Source: Azotobacter vinelandii (GTDB lineage Bacteria; Pseudomonadota; Gammaproteobacteria; Pseudomonadales; Pseudomonadaceae). Taken from it: 64,000 bases of DNA. Under the pieces are notes generated by a model. That model was not told where the DNA came from, searched no databases, and saw only the letters and a list, made by a program, of their open reading frames with translations. The stretch is taken from the NCBI RefSeq assembly GCF_001571105.1, contig NZ_BCTD01000001.1; one strand, written 5' to 3'. Below, piece after piece: positions 49,456 to 57,669 of the stretch. A program made the position numbers and the translations under genes. Numbering within the stretch: the stretch's first letter is position 1; each line of letters starts with the position of its first letter.

Positions 49456-49500
49456 TTTAATGAATGACGATGAAGCAGGAATATGTAAAAAGTTTATCAT
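49456..49500. other. AT-rich patch in the ispD-adhC intergenic region
   Basis: This stretch is distinctly AT-richer than its surroundings. It contains an interrupted palindrome, ATTC...GAAT (about 49449-49463), resembling a LysR-type T-N11-A site. It lies 110-160 bases before adhC and could hold its promoter or operator. No LysR gene is adjacent here. Confidence 0.25.
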
Positions 49501-49611
49501 GCCAAGGCCGGTTGCCTGTCGTCCACCGACCGGGCTGCGGCAGGATGGAACCCTTGGTTGCCGCCGCCTTCCGTTAGACTTTGGATTTTTCAGCTCATCG
49601 AGAACGCATTC

Positions 49612-50727
49612 ATGACCATCAAATCCCGTGCCGCCGTGGCTTTCGGCCCGAACCAGCCGCTGCAAGTCGTCGAAGTGGACGTGGCGCCGCCGAAGAAGGG
49701 CGAGGTGCTGGTGCGCATCGTCGCCACCGGTGTCTGCCATACCGATGCCTACACCCTGTCGGGGCAGGACTCCGAAGGTGTCTTCCCCTGCATTCTGGGC
49801 CACGAAGGAGGCGGCATCGTCGAGGCGGTGGGCGAGGGCGTGACCTCCCTGCAGGTGGGCGATCATGTGATTCCGCTGTATACCGCCGAATGCCGCGAGT
49901 GCAAGTTCTGCAAATCCGGCAAGACCAACCTGTGCCAGGCGGTGCGCGCCACCCAGGGCAAGGGCCTGATGCCGGACGGCACCACCCGCTTCAGCTACCA
50001 GGGCCAGCCGCTCTACCACTACATGGGCTGTTCGACCTTCTCCGAGTACACCGTGCTGCCGGAGATCTCCCTGGCGAAGATTCCCGAGGACGCACCGCTG
50101 GAGAAGGTCTGCCTGCTCGGCTGCGGGGTGACCACCGGCATCGGTGCGGTGCTCAACACCGCCAAGGTCACCGAGGGCTCTAGCGTGGCGATCTTCGGCC
50201 TGGGCGGCATCGGTCTGGCGGCGATCATCGGCGCGAAGATGGCCAAGGCCTCGCGGATCATCGCCATCGATATCAACCCGGCCAAGTTCGAGGTCGCCGG
50301 GCAACTGGGCGCCACCGACTTCGTCAACCCGAAGGATCACGACAAGCCGATCCAGGAAGTCATCGTCGAGATGACCGACGGCGGCGTGGATTACAGCTTC
50401 GAGTGCGTCGGCAACGTGCAACTGATGCGCGCGGCCTTGGAGTGCTGCCACAAGGGCTGGGGCGAGTCGACCATCATCGGCGTGGCCGGGGCCGGCCAGG
50501 AGATCAGCACCCGACCGTTCCAACTGGTCACCGGACGGGTCTGGCGCGGCAGCGCCTTCGGCGGCGTGCGCGGCCGCACCGAACTGCCGAGCTATGTGGA
50601 GAAGGCGCAGAAGGGCGAAATCCCGCTGGATACCTTCATCACCCACAATCTTCCCCTGGAGCGGATCAACGAGGCCTTCGACCTGATGCACGAGGGCAAG
50701 AGCATCCGTACCGTCATCCACTTCTGA
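49612..50727 (+). CDS. adhC: S-(hydroxymethyl)glutathione dehydrogenase (class III alcohol dehydrogenase)
   Basis: This enzyme oxidises S-hydroxymethylglutathione, formed from formaldehyde and glutathione, to S-formylglutathione using NAD+. The 371-residue protein has catalytic zinc ligands C42 and H64 (VCHTD, LGHEGGG), four structural-zinc cysteines C94, C97, C100 and C108, and the NAD loop FGLGGIGLAAI. ATG 49612 is the family start (MTIKSRAAVAFGP). The next gene, fghA, acts on its product, so the two form a formaldehyde detoxification pair. Confidence 0.96.
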   Translation: MTIKSRAAVAFGPNQPLQVVEVDVAPPKKGEVLVRIVATGVCHTDAYTLSGQDSEGVFPCILGHEGGGIVEAVGEGVTSLQVGDHVIPLYTAECRECKFCKSGKTNLCQAVRATQGKGLMPDGTTRFSYQGQPLYHYMGCSTFSEYTVLPEISLAKIPEDAPLEKVCLLGCGVTTGIGAVLNTAKVTEGSSVAIFGLGGIGLAAIIGAKMAKASRIIAIDINPAKFEVAGQLGATDFVNPKDHDKPIQEVIVEMTDGGVDYSFECVGNVQLMRAALECCHKGWGESTIIGVAGAGQEISTRPFQLVTGRVWRGSAFGGVRGRTELPSYVEKAQKGEIPLDTFITHNLPLERINEAFDLMHEGKSIRTVIHF

Positions 50728-50736
50728 GCGAGCGCG

Positions 50737-50758
50737 CGTCCACGTTCCGGCGTGGACG
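50737..50758 (+). terminator. Weak hairpin between adhC and fghA
   Basis: CGTCCACG (50737-50744) pairs with CGTGGACG (50751-50758) around a 6-base loop, 9 bases after the adhC stop and without a long T-run. It may stabilise the adhC message or attenuate fghA. Confidence 0.35.
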
Positions 50759-50790
50759 TTCCATTCCGCGATATTGCTCAGGGAGCACCC

Positions 50791-51636
50791 ATGACCCTCG
50801 AACTGCTCTCCAGCCAGAAAAGCTTCGGCGGCCGCCACGACCGCTACCGTCACCGCTCCGCTACCCTGCAGTGCGACATGGCGTTCGCCGTCTACCTGCC
50901 GCCGCAGGCGGGGCAGGGCGGCCGGCTGCCGGTGCTCTACTGGCTGTCGGGGCTGACCTGCACCGACGAGAACTTCATGCAGAAGGCCGGCGCGCACCGG
51001 CTCGCCGCCGAACTGGGACTGGTGTTGGTCGCCCCGGACACCAGCCCGCGCGGCGCCGGAGTGCCGGGCGATCCGGATGGCGCCTGGGATTTCGGCCATG
51101 GCGCCGGCTTCTACCTGAATGCCACCCAGGAGCCCTGGGCGCGGCACTACCGCATGCACGATTACGTGGTGCACGAATTGCCGGCCCTGATCGAAGCCAG
51201 CTTCCCGGTGAGCGATCGGCGCGGCATCAGCGGCCACTCCATGGGCGGCCATGGCGCGCTGGTCTGCGCCCTGCGCAATCCGGGGCGCTACCGTTCGCTG
51301 TCGGCCTTCGCGCCGATCGCCAACCCGATCGACTGCCCCTGGGGGGAAAAGGCCTTCAGCCGCTATCTGGGTGCGGACCGCGAAACCTGGAAAGGCTGGG
51401 ACGCCTGCGAACTGCTCGCCGGGGCCCGGGAACGTCTGCCGATCCTGGTGGATCAGGGCGACGCCGACGGCTTCCTCGCCGACCAGCTCAAGCCCGAGGC
51501 TCTGCGGGTCGCGGCCAGCGCCGCCGGACATCCGCTGACCCTGCGTCTGCAGCCCGGCTACGACCACAGCTACTACTTCATCGCCAGTTTCATCGACGAC
51601 CACCTGCGCCATCATGCCGTCGGGCTGAATCCGTAG
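50791..51636 (+). CDS. fghA: S-formylglutathione hydrolase
   Basis: FghA hydrolyses S-formylglutathione to formate and glutathione, completing glutathione-dependent formaldehyde removal. The 281-residue esterase-D family protein has the nucleophile S150 in GHSMGGHGA, an Asp in DQGDADGFL (about 226) and a His in GYDHSYYF (about 259). YWLSGLTCTDENF is also typical. ATG 50791 follows a CAGGGAGC ribosome binding site. It is paired with adhC. Confidence 0.95.
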   Translation: MTLELLSSQKSFGGRHDRYRHRSATLQCDMAFAVYLPPQAGQGGRLPVLYWLSGLTCTDENFMQKAGAHRLAAELGLVLVAPDTSPRGAGVPGDPDGAWDFGHGAGFYLNATQEPWARHYRMHDYVVHELPALIEASFPVSDRRGISGHSMGGHGALVCALRNPGRYRSLSAFAPIANPIDCPWGEKAFSRYLGADRETWKGWDACELLAGARERLPILVDQGDADGFLADQLKPEALRVAASAAGHPLTLRLQPGYDHSYYFIASFIDDHLRHHAVGLNP

Positions 51637-51705
51637 GCGCAGGCTGGCTCCCACCGGGGGCGAGTCCTGTAGAATCGCGGCCCGACTTTCCAGGGCGTTC
51701 CTATC

Positions 51706-52179
51706 ATGCGTATCGGACACGGCTATGACGTGCACCGTTTCGCCGAGGGTGATTTCGTCACTCTCGGCGGGGTGCGGATTCCTCATCGTTTCGGGCTGCT
51801 CGCCCATTCCGACGGCGACGTGCTGCTGCACGCGCTCTGCGACGCGCTGCTCGGCGCCGCGGCGCTGGGCGATATCGGCCGGCATTTCCCTGACACCGAT
51901 CCTCGCTTCAAGGGTGTCGACAGTCGCGTGCTGCTGCGCCATGTCGTGGCGCTGGTGCGGGAAAAGGGCTGGCGGGTCGGCAATGTCGACGCCACCATAG
52001 TCGCGCAGGCGCCGAAAATGGCTCCGCATATCGAACGCATGCGTCTGTCGATCGCCGAAGACCTGCAGGTCGGCGTGGAGCAGGTCAACGTCAAGGCCAC
52101 CACCACCGAAAAGCTCGGCTTCACCGGCCGCGAGGAAGGGATCGCCGTGCATGCGGTGGCCCTGTTGCTGGCGCTATGA
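51706..52179 (+). CDS. ispF: 2-C-methyl-D-erythritol 2,4-cyclodiphosphate synthase
   Basis: IspF cyclises CDP-ME 2-phosphate to MEcPP in isoprenoid synthesis. The 157-residue trimeric protein has zinc ligands D8 and H10 (GYDVHRF), a third His in HSDGDVLLHAL, and the C-terminal ATTTEKLGFTGREEGIA motif. The stop overlaps truD by 4 bases. ispD is 2.3 kb upstream. Confidence 0.97.
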   Translation: MRIGHGYDVHRFAEGDFVTLGGVRIPHRFGLLAHSDGDVLLHALCDALLGAAALGDIGRHFPDTDPRFKGVDSRVLLRHVVALVREKGWRVGNVDATIVAQAPKMAPHIERMRLSIAEDLQVGVEQVNVKATTTEKLGFTGREEGIAVHAVALLLAL

Positions 52180-53234
52180 GCGAGTCCGAACTGCTCGGTC
52201 CCAGGGCATATGGCGAAGCCTGCGGCCAGGCACTGCTCAAGGCCTGCGCCGAGGACTTCCAGGTCGACGAGGTGCTGGACATTCCCCTGAGTGGGCAGGG
52301 CGAGCATCTCTGGTTGTGGGTGGAAAAGCGCGGGCTGAATACCGAGGAGGCGGCTCGGCGCCTGGCCCGTGCCGCCGGGATGCCGCTGAAGGCGATCAGC
52401 TATGCCGGTCTGAAGGATCGCCAGGCGCTGACCCGCCAGTGGTTCAGCCTGCACCTGCCGGGCAAGGCCGATCCCGACCTCGTGGCCGCGGAGGACGACA
52501 GCCTGCGTATCCTCGAGCGTGTCCGCCACTCGCGGAAACTGCAACGTGGTGCCCACGCGGCCAACGGTTTCAAGCTGCGGCTGACTCGCCTCGCCGCCGA
52601 TCGTCCGGCGCTGGATGCGCGTCTGGAGCAGCTCCGCCGCCAAGGAGTGCCCAACTACTTCGGCCTGCAGCGTTTCGGCCACGACGGCGGCAATCTCGCC
52701 GAGGCCAGGGCCTTCGCCGTGCGGCGGGAACTGCCTGCGCAACGCAACCTGCGCTCGCGTCTGCTCTCGGCAGCGCGCAGCTATCTGTTCAACCGGGTGC
52801 TGGCCGAGCGGGTCGCGGTAGGCGACTGGAATCGGGCGCAGCCGGGAGACCTGCTGGCTTTCACCGACAGCCGCAGTTTCTTCCCGGCGGGCGTGGAGGA
52901 GTGCGCCGACCCGCGCCTGGCACTGCTCGACCTGCATCCCACCGGCCCGCTCTGGGGCGCGGGCGGCTCCCCGGCCGGCGCGGCGACCAAGGTGCTGGAG
53001 GATGCCGTCGGCCGGTGCGAGGCGCCACTCGGCGACTGGCTGGGGGAAGCGGGCATGCTGCACGAACGGCGCATCCTGCGCCTCCCCATCGACCGGCTGG
53101 CGTGGCATTATCCCGCCATCGACATCTTGCAACTGGAATTCGTCCTGCCGGCCGGCTGCTTCGCCACTGTCGTGGTCCGCGAGCTCGTCGATCTGTGGCC
53201 GGCAGGCTTAATGGACACTTCATGCGTATTCTGA
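52176..53234 (+). CDS. truD: tRNA pseudouridine(13) synthase TruD
   Basis: TruD makes pseudouridine at position 13 of tRNA(Glu). The 352-residue protein has the N-terminal EDFQVDEVLD motif, catalytic D81 in YAGLKDRQALTRQ, and the NYFGLQRFG motif. It overlaps ispF by 4 bases, and its end overlaps surE by 13 bases, so the ispF-truD-surE-pcm genes form a coupled run. Confidence 0.96.
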   Translation: MSESELLGPRAYGEACGQALLKACAEDFQVDEVLDIPLSGQGEHLWLWVEKRGLNTEEAARRLARAAGMPLKAISYAGLKDRQALTRQWFSLHLPGKADPDLVAAEDDSLRILERVRHSRKLQRGAHAANGFKLRLTRLAADRPALDARLEQLRRQGVPNYFGLQRFGHDGGNLAEARAFAVRRELPAQRNLRSRLLSAARSYLFNRVLAERVAVGDWNRAQPGDLLAFTDSRSFFPAGVEECADPRLALLDLHPTGPLWGAGGSPAGAATKVLEDAVGRCEAPLGDWLGEAGMLHERRILRLPIDRLAWHYPAIDILQLEFVLPAGCFATVVVRELVDLWPAGLMDTSCVF

Positions 53235-53971
53235 TCGCCAACGACGACGGGGCCCTTGCTCCCGGCATAGCCGCGCTTCACGATGCCCTGGCCGACATGG
53301 CCGAATGTGTGGTCGTCGCTCCCATCAAGGACATGAGCGGAGTCAGCGGTTCGCTGACCCTGGACCGGCCGCTGCACCCGCAGCTACTGTCGAACGGCTT
53401 CATCGCCCTCGACGGAACCCCTACCGATTGCGTCCACCTGGGACTCAACGGTCTGCTGGACCCGGTTCCGGACATGGTGGTGTCCGGCATCAACCTGGGG
53501 GCCAACCTGGGGGACGACGTGCTCTATTCGGGGACCGTGGCAGCCGCCATCGAGGGGCGCTTCTGCAAGCGGCCGGCCTTTGCCTTCTCGCTGCTTTCGC
53601 GCGAGCCGGACAACCTGCCGGCGGCCGCGCATATCGCTCGTACCCTGGTCGAGCACCACGAGCGGCTCGCACTGCCGCCGCGCACCGTGCTCAGTGTGAA
53701 CATTCCCAATCTTCCCCTGGAGCGCATCCGCGGTATCCGCCTGTGTCGCCTCGGCCACCGCGCCCGGGCCAAGGCACCGGTCAAGATGGTCAATCCGCGC
53801 GGCAAGGAGGGCTACTGGATCTCGGTTGCCGGCGACGCCGAGGATGGCGGACCGGGAACCGATTTTCATGCCGTGATGCAGGGGTACGTCTCCATCACCC
53901 CGCTGCAACTCGATCGTACCTTCCACGAAGCCTTCGCCGGCCTCGACAGTTGGCTGGAGGACTTGCTCTGA
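53222..53971 (+). CDS. surE: 5'/3'-nucleotidase SurE
   Basis: SurE is a metal-dependent nucleotidase and exopolyphosphatase linked to stationary-phase survival. The 249-residue protein begins MRILIANDDG, with D8-D9 as metal ligands, followed by DMSGVSGSLT and SGINLGANLGDDVLYSGTVAAA, with Ser and Asn ligands. It starts 13 bases inside truD, and its stop overlaps the pcm ATG by one base. Confidence 0.97.
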   Translation: MRILIANDDGALAPGIAALHDALADMAECVVVAPIKDMSGVSGSLTLDRPLHPQLLSNGFIALDGTPTDCVHLGLNGLLDPVPDMVVSGINLGANLGDDVLYSGTVAAAIEGRFCKRPAFAFSLLSREPDNLPAAAHIARTLVEHHERLALPPRTVLSVNIPNLPLERIRGIRLCRLGHRARAKAPVKMVNPRGKEGYWISVAGDAEDGGPGTDFHAVMQGYVSITPLQLDRTFHEAFAGLDSWLEDLL

Positions 53972-54651
53972 TGCGCCTCCGGCCCGACGACCTGTCGCAC
54001 AGCGGCATCGGCATGACTTCGCAGCGTACCCGCGAGCGTCTGATCCAGCGTCTCTACGAGGAGGGCTTGTCCAGCGCTCCAGTGCTTGAGGTGATCCGCC
54101 GCACGCCACGCCATCTGTTCGTCGACGAGGCCCTGGCGCACCGGGCCTATGAGGACACGGCGTTGCCGATCGGCCACAACCAGACGATTTCCCAGCCCTA
54201 CATGGTAGGACGCATGACCGAATTGCTGCTCGGCGGCGACCGCCTGGACAAGGTGCTCGAGATCGGTACCGGTTCGGGTTATCAGACAGCGGTATTGGCG
54301 CAACTGGTGGAGCGGGTGTTTTCCGTCGAGCGGATCCAGGCGCTGCAGGAGCGAGCCAAGGAGCGGCTGCTCGAACTCAATCTGCGCAATGTGGTCTTTC
54401 GCTGGGGCGATGGCTGGGAGGGCTGGCCGGCGCTGGCTCCTTACAACGGCATCATGGTCACGGCCGCCGCTTCGGATGTCCCTTCCGCACTGTTGGATCA
54501 ACTGGCTCCCGGCGGGCGCCTGGTGATACCGGTGGGCAGCGGCGCCGAGCAACAACTGTTGCTCATCGTGCGCGAGCCCGATGGCGGCTTCCGCCGTCAT
54601 GCGCTGGAGACCGTGCGGTTCGTACCCCTGCTCCAAGGTTCTTTGTTCTGA
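53971..54651 (+). CDS. pcm: Protein-L-isoaspartate O-methyltransferase
   Basis: Pcm methylates abnormal L-isoaspartyl residues so that aged proteins can be repaired. It has the SAM loop LEIGTGSGYQTAVLAQL and the PIGHNQTISQPYMVGRMTELL substrate segment. From ATG 53971 it is 226 residues. A start at ATG 54013 (MTSQRTRERLIQ) would give 212 residues and fits the remembered P. aeruginosa protein (211), so the first 14 residues are uncertain. It follows surE with a one-base overlap, and a broken DUF368 gene follows. Confidence 0.95.
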   Translation: MRLRPDDLSHSGIGMTSQRTRERLIQRLYEEGLSSAPVLEVIRRTPRHLFVDEALAHRAYEDTALPIGHNQTISQPYMVGRMTELLLGGDRLDKVLEIGTGSGYQTAVLAQLVERVFSVERIQALQERAKERLLELNLRNVVFRWGDGWEGWPALAPYNGIMVTAAASDVPSALLDQLAPGGRLVIPVGSGAEQQLLLIVREPDGGFRRHALETVRFVPLLQGSLF

Positions 54652-54659
54652 CCGTTCGG

Positions 54660-55041
54660 ATGGGCTCCGTGAAATCTTCCTTGCTGCTTTTCCTGAAGGG
54701 TGCCGCCATGGGGGCGGCGAATGTCGTGCCCGGCATTTCGGGGGGGCGGTCGCTTTCGTCGCCGGTATCTATGACGGACTGTTGCGCTCCATCGGCCGTT
54801 TGCCCGGCGCGCTGCCGCTACTGTTGCGCGAGCCCGTCCACACCGGCCTGGCAGTGTGCCTGCGATCTTGCTGCTGATGCTTCCGAGCGGCATCCCGGAC
54901 AAAGTGTTCAGCCTGGCACGCCCGGTCACCTGGCTGCCGGAGCATCGGTCGATCCCGCTCCGGTGGTTCTTCTTCGGGTTGATCCTGGTATCGAGCAGGC
55001 CGGTCGGGCGTCGCCGGCCGGCAGGTAACTTGGCCGAGTAA
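54660..55041 (+). pseudogene. Decayed DUF368 membrane-protein gene
   Basis: The stretch starts like a DUF368 protein (LLLFLKGAAMGAANVVPGISGG) but loses frame at the G-run near 54740. The continuing sequence, AVAFVAGIYDGLLRSIG, lies in the next frame up to about 54876. A third frame then gives VTWLPEHRSIPLRWFFFGLILVSS, another DUF368-like patch. Total coding length is under 130 residues, whereas the family is about 300, so there is at least one frameshift, an internal loss and a missing C-terminal half. Intact copies are membrane proteins thought to move polyprenyl phosphate. P. aeruginosa appears to lack this gene between pcm and nlpD (remembered). Confidence 0.75.
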
Positions 55042-55086
55042 TCGGGTTCGTCGAAATTCCAGAGTCATCGGAAAGGGGATGCGCGG

Positions 55087-55941
55087 GTGAGTTTCAGAGT
55101 TTTTCAATTTCTCAGTAGTGGCCGTACCGTTCGGAGCGTGCTGGGGGGGATCATCCTCGCCCTGCTGTTGGCCGGCTGCGCCAGTTCCTCCCGGAACAAC
55201 GTGCAGGTGGCGGAGCGCCAGTCGGTTCCTCGCGTCACCAGCGGGCAACATGTGGTCAGCCGTGGCGAGTCGATCTCGTCCATTGCCATGCGCTATGGCT
55301 GGGAGTGGCGCGAACTGGCCGCCCACAATGGCATCGCTGCGCCCTACGTGATTCATCCGGGACAGAAGATCCAGCTGGGGCCGGTGCGGCAGGCAGCGGC
55401 CTCGACGGCAGCCCGGCCGTCAGTCCCGGCGGCGACCCCTGCTCCAACTGTCCCAGCCACCAGCCAAGCTGCCGTAGCGGCGACACCGGTCAAGCCGGAC
55501 TCCGGGAAGGTTCAGCCGCCGCCTGCGACAAAGGCGCCTAGTGCACAGCCGGCGGTGTCCGCCAGATCACCGTCCGGCTGGGCCTGGCCGGCGGAAGGCC
55601 CTCTGGTGGGACGCTTTTCCTCAAACGGCAGTTTGAATAAAGGCATTGATATCGGCGGTCAATTGGGCCAGCCTGTCCTGGCTGCGTCTGATGGGTCGGT
55701 TGTGTACGCCGGAGGTGGTTTGCGGGGCTACGGCGAGCTGATCATCATCAAGCATAGCGATGTTTACGTCAGCGCCTACGGCCATAACCGCAGGCTGCTG
55801 GTCCGGGAAGGACAACAGGTGAAGGCGGGGCAGGTTATTGCCGAAATGGGGTCGACGGGTACCGATCGGGTGAAGCTCCATTTCGAGATTCGCCGCCAGG
55901 GAAAACCTGTGGACCCTCTGCAATATCTACCTTCCCGGTGA
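55087..55941 (+). CDS. nlpD: Lipoprotein NlpD with LysM and degenerate M23 domains
   Basis: NlpD is an outer-membrane lipoprotein that activates the amidase AmiC for daughter-cell separation. The 284-residue protein starts at GTG 55087. It has a signal peptide with lipobox LLAGC ending at C31, a LysM domain at about 54-98, a Pro/Ala/Thr-rich linker (about 100-165) and an M23 LytM fold (about 170-280). The first catalytic His is replaced (NKGIDIG instead of HxGxD), while HFEIR is kept, as expected for a non-hydrolytic activator. rpoS follows after 99 bases; its main promoter is often inside nlpD. Confidence 0.95.
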   Translation: MSFRVFQFLSSGRTVRSVLGGIILALLLAGCASSSRNNVQVAERQSVPRVTSGQHVVSRGESISSIAMRYGWEWRELAAHNGIAAPYVIHPGQKIQLGPVRQAAASTAARPSVPAATPAPTVPATSQAAVAATPVKPDSGKVQPPPATKAPSAQPAVSARSPSGWAWPAEGPLVGRFSSNGSLNKGIDIGGQLGQPVLAASDGSVVYAGGGLRGYGELIIIKHSDVYVSAYGHNRRLLVREGQQVKAGQVIAEMGSTGTDRVKLHFEIRRQGKPVDPLQYLPSR

Positions 55942-56040
55942 ACCGTTGTAGCCCGTTCCAGTCAGAATAAGGGCTCGGGTGTCCAACCATGGGAGGGTGG
56001 CACCGAAGCTTGTTGTTGAACATAGCAGGGGACGACAACG

Positions 56041-57045
56041 ATGGCTCTCAATATAAAAGCAAAAGAAGCGCCGGAGTTTGATGTAGACGATGATGTGCTC
56101 CTGATGGACGCCGACATCGTGCTGGAGGATGTCCTGGACGATGAGCCGGACCTCCCCGTCGCGAAGTCCAGGCAGGCGAACCTGAAGCAGCACAAGTACA
56201 TCGACTACACTAGGGCGCTGGATGCGACCCAGCTCTACCTCAACGAAATCGGCTTCTCGCCGCTGCTGACACCAGCGGAGGAAGTGCATTTCGCGCGGCT
56301 GGCGCAGCGGGGAGACCCGGCTGGCCGCAAGCGGATGATCGAAAGCAACCTGCGACTGGTGGTCAAGATCGCCCGCCGCTATGTCAACCGGGGCCTGTCG
56401 CTGCTCGATCTGATCGAGGAGGGGAATCTAGGCCTGATCCGGGCAGTGGAGAAGTTCGATCCGGAACGCGGCTTCCGTTTCTCGACCTACGCCACCTGGT
56501 GGATTCGCCAGACCATCGAGCGGGCCATCATGAACCAGACCCGCACCATTCGTCTGCCGATCCATGTGGTCAAGGAGCTCAATGTCTATCTACGGGCGGC
56601 GCGTGAACTGACCCAGAAGCTTGATCACGAGCCTTCGGCGGAAGAGATCGCCAACCTGCTGGAAAAACCGGTCGCCGAGGTCAAGCGCATGCTCGGACTC
56701 AACGAGCGGGTCACCTCGGTCGATGTCTCGCTGGGTCCGGATTCGGACAAGACCCTGCTCGACGTGCTGACCGACGATCGCCCCTCCGATCCCTGTGACC
56801 TGCTGCAGGACGATGATTTGTCGCAGAGTATCGACCAGTGGCTGTTCGACCTGACCGAGAAGCAGCGGGAAGTCGTGGTGCGTCGTTTCGGTCTGCGCGG
56901 CCACGAGAGTTGTACGCTGGAGGAGGTGGGGCAGGAGATCGGCCTGACCCGCGAGCGGGTTCGCCAGATCCAGGTCGAGGCGCTCAAGCGTTTGCGGGAG
57001 ATCCTCGAGAAGAATGGCCTTTCCAGCGATGCGCTGTTCCAGTGA
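56041..57045 (+). CDS. rpoS: Stationary-phase sigma factor RpoS
   Basis: RpoS directs RNA polymerase to general-stress and stationary-phase genes. The 334-residue protein has sigma70 regions 1.2 (YIDYTRALDATQLYLNEIGFSPLL), 2 (IESNLRLVVKIARRYVNRGLSLLDLIEEGNLGL..RFSTYATWWIRQTIERAI), 3 and 4 (TREVGEI-type helix-turn-helix, here LEEVGQEIGLTRERVRQIQVEAL). In Azotobacter it controls encystment-related traits, including Hsp20. The leader from 55942 carries an AGGGGAC ribosome binding site. It follows nlpD. Confidence 0.98.
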   Translation: MALNIKAKEAPEFDVDDDVLLMDADIVLEDVLDDEPDLPVAKSRQANLKQHKYIDYTRALDATQLYLNEIGFSPLLTPAEEVHFARLAQRGDPAGRKRMIESNLRLVVKIARRYVNRGLSLLDLIEEGNLGLIRAVEKFDPERGFRFSTYATWWIRQTIERAIMNQTRTIRLPIHVVKELNVYLRAARELTQKLDHEPSAEEIANLLEKPVAEVKRMLGLNERVTSVDVSLGPDSDKTLLDVLTDDRPSDPCDLLQDDDLSQSIDQWLFDLTEKQREVVVRRFGLRGHESCTLEEVGQEIGLTRERVRQIQVEALKRLREILEKNGLSSDALFQ

Positions 57046-57669
57046 AAAAGATGCATGTGCGGCTGGCCGGAAAAGTTCCGGCTCGGCTGGCGTGCAAGCC
57101 TCACAGAGCGAGCCGTCGCGCGTCTTCCGTGTACTTGCTGTGTGACTGATCGAGCGGCTTGCGGTTCCTGATCCGCTCGGGAACCAGAAGGGTGGAGGAT
57201 ATGCCTCCACCCTTTTTCGTTTCCGGCGACAAGCATTCCGCCCATCGAGAGCCCGCTGGCGGTGGAAATATCCGCTGGTCGCTCGGACCACAGGCTCCGC
57301 TGTCCCCACTCTTCCTGCTGGCGTTTGGCTCCGGCATTGAACGGCCTCGATCGCTGTCGCCTGGCCTGACGCCGCCATCCCATTCAAGTAGCGCTTTTTC
57401 CTGGGGAAGCGGGCCAGGGATGGATCTCGTCCAGGCGCTTCCCAGGCTGTTTCGAGGCAGTTTTGATGTCATAAAGGCATCAATACGGTTTTGAAGATTT
57501 GTGGGAAAGCTCGCATTTTTCTTGTTTCTTCGAACAGTCCTTCCTGAAGAAATCAGGCCTTGCCGCGTATGGCGCGCTTATTGCTTGAAGCTCTCCCATA
57601 GGCGGCCCTATCCGATTGCCGCCTCTCCTGGCGCTCCACTCCCTGCATGCCTAACTCAAGGAACATGAC
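57046..57669. other. rpoS-chemoreceptor intergenic region
   Basis: This 624-base stretch has no convincing gene. Short open frames here have no family character. It contains a 7-bp hairpin just after rpoS (57066-57082) and a strong terminator (57188-57217). From about 57220 to 57480 there is GC-rich sequence with no recognisable motif, and just before the chemoreceptor an AT-richer patch (57480-57560) that may hold its promoter. I looked for an RsmZ-type sRNA, which P. aeruginosa has in the rpoS-fdxA gap, and found no TGTAAG...CTTACA GacA site. Confidence 0.6.
57188..57217. terminator. Terminator downstream of rpoS
   Basis: An 11-bp perfect stem (57188-57198 and 57204-57214) with an ATATG loop is followed by TTTTT. 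It lies about 143 bases after the rpoS stop, giving rpoS mRNA a long 3' tail. The reverse strand also has an A/T-rich flank, so it could work in both directions. Confidence 0.8.

Noticed and set aside
57159..57494. A plus-strand open frame of 111 codons downstream of rpoS.
   Set aside because: It spans the rpoS terminator, lacks a ribosome binding site and has no recognisable domain.
57046..57669. Possible RsmZ-type small RNA in the gap after rpoS, where P. aeruginosa has one.
   Set aside because: I found no TGTAAG-N6-CTTACA GacA site, and the GGA motifs present are not arranged in a series of hairpin loops. A covariance search could still find a diverged copy.
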